From: Struthidea cinerea
Taxonomy: Eukaryota > Chordata > Aves > Passeriformes > Corcoracidae
Direction of reading: 5' to 3'
Assembly (NCBI GenBank): GCA_013397865.1
Contig: VZTI01005210.1
Span: 1 to 64,000 of the forward strand
DNA: 64,000 nucleotides
The first letter of the stretch is position 1. Every line of letters begins with the position of its first letter. The position numbers and the translations under genes are program-made. This document shows positions 1 through 11,852 of this stretch, piece after piece. Below the pieces are notes generated by a model. It saw nothing but the letters and a program-made list of their open reading frames with translations, did not search any database and was not told the origin of the DNA.

Positions 1-240
1 TCGTTGAGCGCCTTTAATTTTTCACCTATTTTAATTTCACACCTTTTAGGGTGGACGGATTAGTGTCTGCGTCGTCCAGTGCGGTGTTAGAGTCGTCCGG
101 TGCGGCGTCAGGGTCCGTCTGCCTCTGGGAGCACCACTCGTAAAACCGAGTGTGCTTCACTCAGAGGGAGCAGCTACACAAATTCCTGTAAGGTTCAGGT
201 TCGCAGGAGCTAGTTTCACGTTCCTGTTTGGTGCGCCACT
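1..240 (-). mobile_element. Endogenous retrovirus leader (5' untranslated region), continues past left edge
   Basis: On the minus strand this segment directly follows the LTR and begins with a primer binding site, so it is the transcribed leader of a provirus whose gag-pol part would lie to the left of base 1. No gag reading frame can be assigned here. It is richer in GC and CpG than the DNA to its right, which suggests a fairly young insertion. What is seen: LTR end, PBS and leader in the right order. What is inferred: that more of the provirus lies outside the window. Confidence 0.75.
221..238 (-). other. Retroviral primer binding site (tRNA-Lys-like)
   Basis: Read on the minus strand the motif starts TGGCGC and continues ACCAAACAGGAA, two bases after the LTR ends in CA. 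Retroviral PBSs start with TGG, complementary to the CCA end of a tRNA. The match is closest to the tRNA-Lys(3) type (TGGCGCCCGAACAGGGAC), with one extra A and two G-to-A changes. The tRNA assignment is an inference from memory of that consensus. Confidence 0.7.
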
Positions 241-248
241 TGTTGTAA

Positions 249-335
249 TGTCCCAGGTAGTCCAAGCAGCCCTCGGCCGAAGGCACCGGCGNTGTCCCAG
301 TTAGTCCAAGCAGCCCTCGGCCGAAGGCACCGGCG
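249..335. repeat. 43-bp tandem duplication separated by a single N, inside LTR U5
   Basis: Bases 249-291 and 293-335 are the same 43-bp sequence except for one base (position 257, G, against 301, T). The only ambiguous base in the window, an N at 292, sits exactly between them. A true tandem repeat is possible, but this pattern is typical of two overlapping contig ends placed side by side. Confidence 0.9.
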
Positions 336-491
336 AGGGAGCCCCAAGGCGCAGCTGCGGCAGGCACCTCTAAGGCAGGCACGGCTGGATCGTGCTAGGA
401 AGAGCAGCCCTTGGAGAGAGGCTGGCAAGGCACGATGGAGACAGGACAAGGAGGCAAAAGGTTGCGGGAGGGGGTCTCTCCTGAGATCTCC

Positions 492-497
492 TTTATT
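492..497 (-). terminator. LTR polyadenylation signal AATAAA
   Basis: AATAAA on the minus strand lies about 75 bases after the TATA box, where an LTR polyadenylation signal is expected. It would set the R/U5 boundary some 15-25 bases further on. Confidence 0.7.
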
Positions 498-570
498 GGA
501 GGGCAGGCGAAGGGATCCGGGAGGGAGAAAGGTAGGGCGAGAACTCCGAAGAGTCCAGGGGTTACACGAC

Positions 571-576
571 TTTATA
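571..576 (-). promoter_or_regulatory. LTR TATA box
   Basis: TATAAA on the minus strand, about 37 bases downstream of an inverted CCAAT (617-613) and 56 bases downstream of a GGGGCGGG GC box (639-632). The three motifs in this order look like a typical retroviral U3 promoter. Initiation is expected about 25-30 bases further on, near 545. Confidence 0.65.
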
Positions 577-853
577 AGGGAGGGGGAAACTGGGTGGAGC
601 ATCAGACTTTGTCCAATGAGGGTACAACAGAGGGGCGGGTATACAGAACAGGGGTGCAATAAAAATTTTTGGAGGGAGGGTACAAACAACAGCAACCAAC
701 GAACAACCAAACCTAACAGAACTTTCTGGAAGAGGGGGCAGGCCTCAGACCTCGGTACCGCCTCCGGTTCCCTCCTCCTGGGAGGAGTTCAACCCTTCGG
801 AGGCGTCTTCGTCCTGGTGATTGACGGCTGCTACCAAGGCTGGGCCTCCCACA

Positions 854-3411
854 CTATGTTATAGCTCAAGATCACACACCTTGAAGAGAACACCCTAAAC
901 TACAGAACAGTTTTAAGCTCACCTCTGCAGAAATCAGGAGGAGCAACATCACTTTAACTCCTAGAAGCGTACCATAAAATTATACGTACGCATATTTGTG
1001 AGGCACTCAGACAGGACAGTGACAAGAACTACTGGAAAGATCAGGAGGAGATTAATCATTCTGTTGTTATATAAGATTTTAATACTGTGAGATAAACAAG
1101 GCAAAGGGTCTCATACAGAACAAGGACAAGGAAAAAAAAAAAAAACAGATATATTTTTAAAAGTACCTGACCCCCAAGTGCTGACTGACACTTGGATCTT
1201 GAAGGCAAAAGCCCTATATGAATATGTAACTAAAGGGAGATGAGTAAAGTTTGCATACAACCTGACTTCTGGCATTGCCTACATTTTGATAACTTGACTC
1301 TGCAGCTTTAATATAATTCTGAAAGTCTGTAACTCAATAAGTCTTATACAAACATACATATCCTTAGGAATCCTGCGTATCATAATCACCAGCATCACCA
1401 ACACCCCAAGATGGCATTATAGTTTTGTTTTACGAAGCTGTTTGTAAACAAGCATACTCTTTTCTTTGATGCTATATGTAGTTAAAATGCTTCAAAACCT
1501 TTCTCTTCCCTCCTTTCTATTTCCACCTCTCTCCTTCATTTTTTACAAATGCCTTCTTTCTTCAAAAACTGCAGGACTAGCTCTGGCTCAAACAGCTGCA
1601 GAAACAGCTTGGCTTCAGACATTTACCACAGCAGATTTGCTTAATCAAACAACCATCAGAGCAGCTTTGTTCCAAGCAGTTGCCAAAAGCCTGTCATGCT
1701 ACAACTTCAAAAAGCTGCTCCAGCAGCTTTGCTGCTCACCAGAGATGCTCATCATGCATGGAGGTGACATCATACATTTCTAAGTAGGAAATCCAGTGAT
1801 ATTAATGTGTATTGTATTACTGTATTGTAATCAGTGTACTGGTACAGTTTTATCCATCTAATTAAGGTATTTGTAGTAATGAATGCATTACTTTAGAGTA
1901 CTTGGCCACTGTATCTAGTTTATATCTTTGACAAAAAAGGTGTTACTTTGTCCTAGATGCTTTCCATGGTTGGCCTCTGTCCAAACACGAGTTATTTCAG
2001 AGTTTGAAGAATTCTCTTCCAGCAACTTTAAACACAAACCCATCAGAATCAAAGACTAGGAAGCCTGCTGTATGATTATTAGATTCCAGTCATCACCAAC
2101 AACTGCCGCATTTTTGCGGTTTTGATAGATTTTTTTGTTTCACCTGTATTAAAGCCTTCAGTGAGAGCAACTCTATGATTTCCTGAAGCAAACCTACCCT
2201 GGAGGGTCAGTACCCCTGGCTTCAGCAAGTTTGTCTTGCCTCCACGGACTGGTAGACTTCTCTCTAAAACACTTATCTCTAGAAGTCTTCTCTCCTTTAG
2301 GAGACACAACAACAGTTCTTTCAGTCTAGGCTCACTGAATGTGTTGTTTTTTGCCTTGCAGTTATTGTCACTGCTGTTCTCTGCATTGCCTTGAGTGGTC
2401 CACTTCTTTCTTGAAGAGCGGTTCCCAGAGGTGGACATTGTAGTCCATCTGAGACCTTGACAGCTGTGAGAAGAGTGGAAGGATTACCCTCTGTGATTTG
2501 TAGGCTGTGGTGTTGTTAAAAGAACTCTGCACATAGAGCCAGAGAGGACAAGTACTGTATCCTAAAATGTCACAGATACCTAGATCTCACTTGGGAATGC
2601 TCAGTAAGTAAGCAGAAATACATTAAGTCAGCTAATAGGATTGAATTTTGAACGTACAAAAAGCTCTGGTAAGTACAAATATTTTTAGCTTTAAAAAATA
2701 TACACAGCAATTTCTCTTAGTGGCGTAGCTATCTGAGACATGAAGCACTGATCTGTTCTTGTGAGCCCACATATTTTGGAATTTTAGAAATAATGGCTAA
2801 ACCAATAGCAGCTAAATCTTCAGGTTTACTTCAAAGAGATCTGTGTTAACTTTGTTAAAACTCTCATTATTTCTCAATTTTCTTTCATGCTTTTTGCAAA
2901 CTATATACATTAGATGCCTTGTCTTTCACGATAGGTGTCATGTTGGGGCTTATCTGTCACACCGGGTATTTTCTGTCATGCTTCTTTCCTCTAGACAGTC
3001 TTTTTTGGGTATTCTTAGCTGTTTCTACTCATGCTTTGAGAATAGGATAGGATACAGTATTACTCTTTAGTTATTATATCCATGGGGAGATGCAATTTTA
3101 TGTATATAAGATTGGTAAACTATCCCTTGAAAGCTGTGGAGCTTTTCAACTAGAGCAAGTCACCAAATCTCTTTTGCTAGTGCCACTTCTTGAGTGCAAA
3201 ATACCAGAAATGGATAGTAATTCCGTTCATTTCAAACTTTCCTTCTGCTTGCTCCTTCCTTTCATTATTGCTCCTTCCCTTCGTTATTTGAAATAGAGTC
3301 TTGGCAGAAAATTCTCTTCAAGCCTCTGTTTTTCATTTAACATATGGATGACCATATTTCTAGGTGTTTTGTGTTCCACTTGGGAACTTTAATCATTTTG
3401 GAATGAGAGAT
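854..3411. other. AT-rich intergenic DNA, no gene recognised
   Basis: The segment holds a run of 14 A at 1132-1145 and two moderate open frames. One is 105 codons on plus at 1466-1783, with a downstream part rich in AGCTGC and GCTGCT words. The other is 119 codons on minus at 2438-2079, basic and Ser/Asn/Lys-rich. Neither resembles a family I know, and frames of this length are expected by chance here. No CR1 or LTR match was seen. Confidence 0.6.
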
Positions 3412-3866
3412 GATAGAACCATAGAATCATCAAGGTTGGAAGAGACTTTCAAGATCATTCAGTCCAGCTATCCACCCAGCACTGCCACTGTAACCCTTAA
3501 ACCACTAAATCACCTCACCCAGCTCCACATCCAGACAGCACTTAAACACCTCCAGGGATGGTGACTCAACCACCTCCCTGGGAAACATAGCTTGACCACC
3601 CTAACAGTGAAATTTTTTTTTCTAATATCTAATCTGAATCTCCCCTGTCTCAGCTTAAGGCCATTTCCTCTGGTCCTCTCACTGCAGGCACAGCAGAAGA
3701 GACTGGTCCCCACTTCATTAGAACCTCCTTTCAGGCAGCTGTAGAGAGCGATGAGGTCCCCCCTGAGCCTCCTCTTGTCCAGGCTAAACACCCCCAGCTC
3801 CCTCAGCTGCTCCTCATGAGACATTCTTTCTAGACCCTTCATGACTCTTGTTGCTCTTCTCTGGAT
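3412..3866 (-). mobile_element. CR1 LINE fragment, 3' end
   Basis: The plus strand begins with the inverted CR1 tail (ATAGAACCATAGAATCATC) and then the inverted 3' UTR, so the element reads on the minus strand. The translated minus strand keeps the conserved CR1 ORF2 end, with words such as KRRLRGDLIALYSCLKGG and RGNGLKLRQGRFRLDIRKKN, open over about 110 codons (3842-3510). The copy is 5'-truncated at about 3866, as most CR1 copies are. Good agreement with the avian consensus suggests moderate age. Confidence 0.93.
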
Positions 3867-6800
3867 AATGTAAGGTATTGGTACAGTATTATTATAGTTA
3901 AGTGCTGCATATTAGAATGGAAATGCAGGTCTATTCCTCACTTGTCACTGAGTATTTGTAGCATTATAAAATTGTAGCATGAGATTTTCGCTGGTCTCTA
4001 ATTACTGTGCTCTTCATACAAGTAGCATAAGAATAAACAGTAAGATTTAAGTAAGATTTTACAGTGAATCGTGTTGATGGTGGAAAATATTAAAACTACA
4101 TCTTATTATTGTAATTTATGTACTACAGTACATCCTCTTGTGCACGAATTGTGCAAACACACACTAAAAGACCAACCTTATTCTGAACAATAACAGCATA
4201 GCTGGATACACTCTTTTTTCTTCTTTCTATCATTTCCACTTTAACAGAAGAGGAAGTTACAGCATGAAAATAAGTTACTTGCAGATTAGAGAAATGTGCA
4301 AGAGACAGATTTTGAATCCTGAACCACCAAGTCAAGTCCAGGTCTTTAACTGCAATTCACCTGCACAATTTACAGCATCAGCAAAACAAGATTTTAAAAC
4401 CTCAAACCTTCCATTTTAATAATTCCATAACTGCCCTATCAAAGACTATGCCTAAACTAAAGTGAAGAGTAAAGAGCAAGGACAGAGTAAGAGTACAATA
4501 GAATATATTTCAATTATACTAAAGTCCTACCAGTCCATCCTGGCCTGGGAAAACTCTTATCTCAGAACAATGAGTTATAAACCAAGATTTAGACCAATGG
4601 ATAAATTAATCTTTCTATGGGATTAAATCTGCAGGAATCACCATGACTGTGTGTGTCTGGTAACCTTCATATCAGCTGTGCTGATTAATTTGAACAGAAA
4701 TAAATCAAATGGAGTTTAGCTGAGAAATAATTATGGAAATTGGATTGTATGGCAACAGACTAGGATCTGAAACTTGATAAAGCATATTGAAGTACAGCTA
4801 CTACAGAACAGTTAGTGGCTAGGATTCTACCCGATCTGCAGTTCATGGTTCATGGGCTCTAGCCCATGTTGTTAGCCAAAGTCAGTGTTTTGATCTTCTG
4901 CAGTTTTTCCACACCAACTGATTCCCAGAAGATGTATCCCTTGCCAAAATATCACATCTGTGGAGTGCAGCCAGTTATGGAAGAACTGTGTCAAGGTGAC
5001 ATCTGAGAATACTGAAAAATGGTGGTTATCCTCCAGGTAAAGTGCCTTGTTTTGACAGGCTGCCTTCTTCCTGTCTTTTGGTCCCCGAGGATTTGAAAAT
5101 TACTGTTTACACTCAGGTAAAAATATTTTCAGGTTTTTTCCTCAGAAAAGCTTAAGTCTGGCACCTTTTCCCACAGCATGGTTCTTCCCTTTAAGGAGAT
5201 AGTGTCTGATTTCAAAATCCCAGCAATCCATCTCTCCCAAAGAAACAGGTAATCCAATGATCTGTCCCTTTCTTTGAGTCTGCTCACGTTGTCTCTAGCC
5301 CTCTGAGCCAGCCACCACCTGTTGTGGTTGGAAAGGACCAGCAGCAGGGTCTCTGACCGGCATGCTAATTGCACAGCAGAGCCACACTACCTTAGAGCAA
5401 CTCAGGATGTCTGTAAGCTGGAGGCAGGTCTCAAAGGACCATCAGCTGGGGACTGCAGGACACCGGTAAGCACTGGACAGGGGGGAGACTACAGGGGTGT
5501 GTCTGCCTTGCAAGCAAACATCTCTCATGTCAAAATTACTGTCTTACTGAGAAGATCCTGTGGATTTGCAGGCACTAAGGGACAGAAGCAAGAAAATTAA
5601 CCTAAGTAAATGGCCCAGAGTTCTGTTCCCTCTCAGTTTTACTTTTCCCATTTAACGCTACCTACTCCAGATGCATATGACCCTATTATATCCTCTATGG
5701 TTTTTTAAGGAGTGTGGATACTATGAGCTAGATCCCTGAGGAATGGGCATCCTCACATTGCACATTTTAGAATCTGACTTTCAAATGTTATATACCAGCC
5801 CTGAGTTAGATGCCTACAGTACTCAAGGACCCAGAGCACTCTGAGCAGAAAGCCAACAAGGCCAACAAAAAATAGTAAGAGTATAGAGACCAGTGTCTCT
5901 GAATGATTTAAATACTTAATCTCAGGCTATTGCAAGAAAATTCCTTCTCTTGGTATTTACTAACTACCTTGAATTCATGGTTGAGCTCACACTTTTCAAA
6001 GAGGGGCCTAGCCAGGATCTCAGTTTTATCCAATAGCTCAGTGGTTAGTTCGATGACAGATAAAAAGCCATAATTCCTCTTGTTGAAGCTGCTTTACTTC
6101 ACTGAGAATAATTAAATATTCATTAGGCAAAAGAGAGAGCAATACTTTATTGCCTAACATTTGAGGCACTCAGCTACCAGAAAAGAGGCCTCAGTGCCTA
6201 CATCGATGAAATTTTAAGTATCCCATATTAAGTAATCATGAGGGCAGGGACTGAGATTCAGTTCTCTCTTTACTTAGGTGAGACAGCTAACCGCTGAGCA
6301 GTATTATAACACTAGCTTTTATATTCCTTTGGTTTCTTCCTTGCACTTTCTCTATTCTAGCAAATATTTTGCTACACTATGCACGTTGGAAAATTATAGA
6401 AAGAATGGATGTTGAATGCCTCTGCTCTGGAAAGCAGACTACACCTAAAGTTAAAATGATCTTGGAAAGTGGGAAATACCTATTAAAAAGACAGAGGCAT
6501 GAACAAAAGAGATAGTGTCTTCCATGTCTCAATTCAACTCTTTAGCTGATAAGTAAAAAGACAGGAAGAGTGATGAGAGATCCCTGGCCATGTTTACTTT
6601 TTGGCTCAATCCAATATGTCTGTACTCAGAGTGTTTTCTGGATTGGATTTTGGATGCAAGCTAAGGGATGGGGTATCTTCCTTGAGAAATACAATGCTCA
6701 GACATCAACCTTCCCACTTTCATTAATTTAGCCACTTAGGAAATATCATCTATTAAAACCCATGGACTTACAGATTTTGTATGCCTCCAGGAAAAGAAGC

Positions 6801-9759
6801 ATCCAAGTGAGAACTTTGCCTATATTTGGGATTCAAACATCTGAATATTCCTGGGGATCCACTATATACACAATATTTGATCCAAAATGTCTAGTAGGTA
6901 CATTTTGCTTGCTTGACTTCAGTATATTTGCTTTGCTTGACTTCAATATACTTTATTTTTTAAAGCTATCTATTTTATGTCAGATCATTTCTGGGAGCCG
7001 AAGACCAAATAGCTGTTTTTAATTTAGTGACTAGGTACAAAAATAGCTTGAGAAAAACGGTATGTTGTCATGCTTAGTACTTGGAGTGTTGACTTAGTAA
7101 TACGATTTCACTTCTTATTATTTTGACGTTCCTTGCTAAGCTTCAGTAGCATGTGTATATCACCTTCTGTAATGGTGTCCCAGCTTAAAAAATTTTGAGT
7201 TGCTGTGATACTGTATTTCATAAAAGAAGAGACATTTTCAACTTGTATAGGGTGATTGTACAAGGTTGGAAGCACTGTAGAAAATCAGCGTATTTCTAAT
7301 TTCATCTGAGCTATTTTCATTGGGCTTTGAAAAAATGGATGCTTTATTTTAAGGATGAGCTAGCACACATCCAGTGAGTCCATACTCTAACTCTGTTTTG
7401 GTTAGAAATAGATTTGGACAGTGCATTGAACTATCATTCAACTGTCCTTGGATTTGCACCAATCAGCTCAGCTCTTGTACAAAGAACCCATCATCTAAGT
7501 GAGAAAATAGGGCATCAGGGAAATTCATGGATACAAAATAAGCTGAAATAACCGATTTTATGTGAATATAAGGATCTGCCTACATGGTTAAGTGGAACCA
7601 AAATAACAAAATGGCTCACATATTATAGTCACAGTTATGGTAGTTCAGATCTTCACGAGTGCTATAATTTTCGAACAACAGTGCTCAATTGTGAAACACC
7701 ATAGATTTTAAAAGTGCAATTTTTGGAAAGAGGGCAATCTTTTTTCTCAATAAAAGCACTCACAGACAGACAAAGTCCTGCATTTAAACAAGGCCAAATT
7801 AGTTTCTCATATATTTGGCATTAGCTGTTTATAGGAAGTTAAACAGACACATTGAGTACAGTAATCAAAAAAGGCTGCTCCTGAAAGCTCTCCTGCAGTC
7901 CTCTGCCTTTGGACTGACAGTGCCTATACTCTAAGGTCTAAAGTATTCCTCTAACTGGAATGTTTAAAAAGTGAAATGGACCTAAGAAGAAAGTTGAGAT
8001 AACACTAAAATATCACAGATAGCAAAGTGGGAAGGTACAAGCAGGTCTTTAATAGCAGAATATGATCTGATTCATGGGTAAGCCAAAAACCCCAAAATAT
8101 CTGAGCTATTTTTCATTTTGTGATGAAATAGAAGCTTTACGAATACCTGTATTTTAAAACCACTTTATTTATGCTTGCTGTGTACTTAGAGATTTCAAAT
8201 AAATCTTTTTTCGTTTTGAAGAATTTCTTGGGTGGCTGAGATGAAATGGGTGTGGATTTTGGCCATTAATCATAGGATTCAATTTTTCACCAGAGTATCT
8301 TTTCATACAAGTATTTGAGCTGAATAAGCATGTGAAACGAAAGGAATTTGAAGCTGACTAAAATTATTTCCTCTTTCAATTAAGTACATTTCTCTTGCCT
8401 GGTTGCTCATACTACAAATGAATCACCATTTTTTTTAGGGCAATTGAGATCAGACTTACTCCTTTAAATATACAAAAAAAAAAGTTCCAAATATTCTCCT
8501 GTGAAATGTCTCTTTTTTTGAGGGAAGGCAACCCTCGTCCTGTATGTGCTACAGAGCAGCAATGGAGAGATACAAGCTAGGTTCACTGACCTCAGTAAAC
8601 ACTGTCTTGCCTGAGCTTGCACCTGCAGGCCGTATCAAATTACTCTCAGGGAAATACCATCTTAACTTTAAGAATGTGCATATTTACACTGTCTGCTGCA
8701 GAACTTGAGTATATGTTAATGATCTTCTTTGCACAGGGATGATTTCCTGAAATGGGACCAAAGTCTTTTATCAGGTGTTACAAGTTCCACAAGTTCCAGC
8801 TCCGCGCAACCTTGAAAATGTTGCAAGAGGCACTTGTGACAATCCCCAGGCTGCACCTTCTTTAATTAATCAAATAGATCCTATAGGCCAGGAAAGTGAG
8901 GAAACTCTACAGTTGGAGGAGCTACCTTCTGGGGGTGGGGGGCAGAAGAGGCTGAATGCTTCCGATAATTCAAGGTATGACAGCAATTGTTGTAAAAATG
9001 GTGTGTGTGGTTAACTCAATACTGTATGTCAAATTCCTGCCTAGTCAAGTACAAGCATTACTGCATAGTCAAGGCTCAACCAGTAATTTGCAACGTGTCC
9101 TTGGTCTTAGATGCATTTGTGTCATCTTCTATAATAAGTGGGGACAGTCCTATTTAGAGCAACGAATGTTTTTAATGATTGAGAACCAAGTGCTTTTGTA
9201 GCAAACTGCATTAGGGATATCTCCAAGGAAACAATGGGTTTAGTTCCTATTTGCACAGCATAACTTAGAGCTGAGTTTGTTTGGTGTCTGATAATGTTTA
9301 TCACAACTATCAGCTGTAGAGAGGGATTGGGACATCCTTTGTGCTCCATTTAACAACTCAAGAGAACCACAATGCTCCTAGACTGTGCTGCCAGCCACAG
9401 GGAGAACCATGGACATGGGTTCACTACTTTATAAGGAACTTTATTCACATACCTGCTGAAAGTCCTGCTTGCTGAAAAGTCAGAGTGACCATATGATGTT
9501 TAGTGTAATGAATAAATGAAGACTCTCTGCAATAATCTTCAGTCTCTGTCTGGAAACATGGAGAGGAGGAAACCCTTGGTACTACTCTCCCTTTCCTATC
9601 AAATGATGCAACAACTCTATAGAGGCACCTGCATGGGCTGTGCAAGCAAAAGTATAATTTGCTGATGCATGAGGGAGCTGTGTTACCAAGTTAGGACTTC
9701 ACCTGACAAAGTATTTTGTCACAGAAAAAATCCCTACACATCTAGAGATTTATATAGGG
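3867..9759. other. AT-rich intergenic DNA, no gene recognised
   Basis: This stretch is stop-dense in all frames. An imperfect 20-bp tandem duplication containing TTGCTTGACTTCA occurs at about 6906-6951. The only frames with somewhat protein-like composition are 5322-5600 (plus) and 8751-9014 (plus, listed separately). No CR1, LTR or RNA gene was seen. Confidence 0.55.
8751..9014 (+). other. Open frame with possible splice sites, weak exon candidate
   Basis: The frame is open from a TGA at 8748 to a TAA after 9014. It has protein-like composition (Pro, Gln, Glu, Asn; words such as QVPQVPAPRNLENVARGTC and EESEE-like acidic stretches). TTTTATCAG ends at 8774 and could be an acceptor. CAAG/GTATGA at 8971-8980 is a good donor match and would close a 200-bp exon that is richer in GC than its surroundings. 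The polypyrimidine tract is poor, the peptide matches nothing I know, and no partner exon was found. Most likely this is chance. Confidence 0.15.
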
Positions 9760-9790
<31 letters not shown>

Positions 9791-9793
9791 TAC
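9760..9793. repeat. (TA)n microsatellite
   Basis: Ten TA units, then CACACATATATAC. A simple AT dinucleotide repeat with a short CA interruption. Confidence 0.97.
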
Positions 9794-11836
9794 CCTGGTC
9801 TGTATGGGAGCACGTAGAAATATCACTGAACTTGCATGGTTGCTTCCCTGTCAAGCATATGCTTTTTGAATTATTTTCACCTATGATAATTTACCTTGGT
9901 GCATTTTAGAACTATACATAGACAAGCTTTGAACACCCTTAGTACCAATATACAGTACTAGGCATGTATAATAATAAACATAATAAGCATGTAAATAATA
10001 AACAATAAATTTGTTTTGGGGTTTTTTGGAAGCTGTTGGTATTTTCTGGCTTAAGGTTTTCTCTTCTTTTAGTAGATGTCAAGGCAATTCTTTATACTGC
10101 CATGCTAATTTCTATTTCGAGGAACTGAAATCTGTGGTTCACAGTAATGTTTTGAAACTTTCAATTAGATTTTCAGATATAACTAGGCCTAGGGGTAAAC
10201 TCGGGAAGAGGCATGTTTAAAAGTCCTTCTCACCCCAGGATTACAATACTTTGTGATAATTCAGGTTTTTAAAAACAGAAATAAACCCAAAAAAATTAGA
10301 CTTAAATGTATCTAATATACTGGAGAACTAAGTAGCATTAAGTGCTGCCAGCTGAGACACTAAAGTGTAAAAGTGATTTGAGACTGCAGGCCCCAAGCCA
10401 GTGGAAGCTGAAAAGCTTTGCAGATGTGATGTGGTCATTCTCTGTTGACATTGGTGGTCATGCTGTTATCACAGCACTGCTCCCACAGCTGTCATTGGAG
10501 TGATGCTGGCAAAGCCTTTGCTGGGAGACATCTGCCTTGCTCTTCTAACTGGAGTTGAAATGCTATGATGACAGCTGCACAGAAAGTGAAGAAAAAGGGA
10601 AGACAATGGAAACCCAAAAGAAATATTGAAGATATAAATGGAAGCAACTATGCTAACTGCTGTCAAGATTCAGACCAGAATTTCAGAGGGGTTAGAAAAT
10701 GCAGCTACAGAGAGGCCGTTTTTTATTTCAGTAACAGTGCTGTAAACCTGGGATTAGGTTAAGTGACTCTGTATTTACACCAATGCAGTCAGAATCTGCC
10801 TTGGATCCCTAAAGCAATTTCAGTTCACCTTCCTGGTCTATTTATGCTGCCGTTGCTCTTCACAGCACCATGCCATGGTCAGACAACATACACGTGACAT
10901 TTTATGTCAACACTACAGCAGAAGTTGACCGCTGAACATAGCAGCAACTTCTATGAATGTCACGAGAAGAGAGGTTGCTTTCAGTGCACTTTGATCTCAG
11001 TGTACCATTTTTCATTGAAAGTGCAGCAATGATGGAGCAATTTTTATCTCTAAGACACATCCACTGTTGTGGAAGTTAAAAAAAACTATTACAACATACA
11101 AAAAATTGTATTTTTGTTGAGAACATCAGGTGTATTTTTTTACCATTTCTCCATATCTTAAGCCTTACTTACATGTAACTTAGTCCCAGTGGAAAAGATG
11201 TTGTGACTGGTATGTATTTGTTATAAAGACTTGGAACACAGCAAATACTTTAAGAGCGCATACATAAGCTAGATGAACTCAGAGAAATGCCAACCATTCT
11301 TCTAGAATGCCAAAGTCATGAACAGACTGAGGCATTGCTCAAATATGACAACTGACAACACCTCACATGCCAAATTGAACAACCACCCTCCACACACACA
11401 CTTTTCAGGTGCAAGAGATGAAATTGCAGCCCAAAGCTCAGCTCTCTGCTGCAAGTGAATTGAGACAATGCAGCGGAAGCCTACTTCTCCCCATTGCCCT
11501 TACAGCTCAGCTATTACAGAATCTGTACACAAGGGCATCCTTGCCTCTGTGCTTGCTACAGACTGGATGGTGCTGGAAAAGTGGACTTTTGAGGGACACA
11601 CACCTTGATTTTGCATGACTTAGAACAGATGGAGGAAAAGAACAGCCTGCTGTGCATGCGACATTACCTTACCTAACAGTATGTGGCAAAATGCCAAATG
11701 TGTGGGTGTCCTGGCCCTCAAATATAGGAGAAGAATGATTGCTACCTTTACAGGCGTAATACCTTGCTGTATTTTCATGTAAGGAAAGCATTTGGTTTAC
11801 TTCCTTTTCTCGGGCTGGGGCTTGGGCATATACACG

Positions 11837-11852
11837 ATGGTACATGTACCAT
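11837..11852. repeat. 16-bp perfect palindrome
   Basis: ATGGTACATGTACCAT is its own reverse complement. About one palindrome of this length is expected by chance in 64 kb, so it needs no special explanation. Confidence 0.9.

Larger units (their letters stand above)
241..853 (-). mobile_element. 5' LTR of an endogenous retrovirus
   Basis: The element starts TGTGGG at 853 on the minus strand and ends CAACA at 241, giving the usual TGT...ACA ends and a length of 613 bp. U3 holds a GC box (639-632), an inverted CCAAT (617-613) and a TATA box (576-571). An AATAAA follows at 497-492, so R should run from roughly 548 to 475 and U5 from there to 241. The PBS follows after two bases. The six bases outside the 5' end, CTATGT at 854-859, would be the target-site duplication, but the other copy is outside the window. 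A 164-codon frame across 216-710 is only a by-product of GC-rich sequence and has no retroviral protein features. The PBS suggests a class II (ERVK-like) element; the class is not proven without pol. Confidence 0.82.

Noticed and set aside
216..710. 164-codon minus-strand open frame, longest in the window
   Set aside because: It lies across the LTR and contains the N. GC-rich LTRs give long spurious frames, and no retroviral protein starts here.
2079..2438. 119-codon minus frame, basic and Ser/Asn-rich
   Set aside because: Considered as a retroelement gag or ORF1 fragment, but no zinc knuckle or other motif and no flanking retroelement features were seen.
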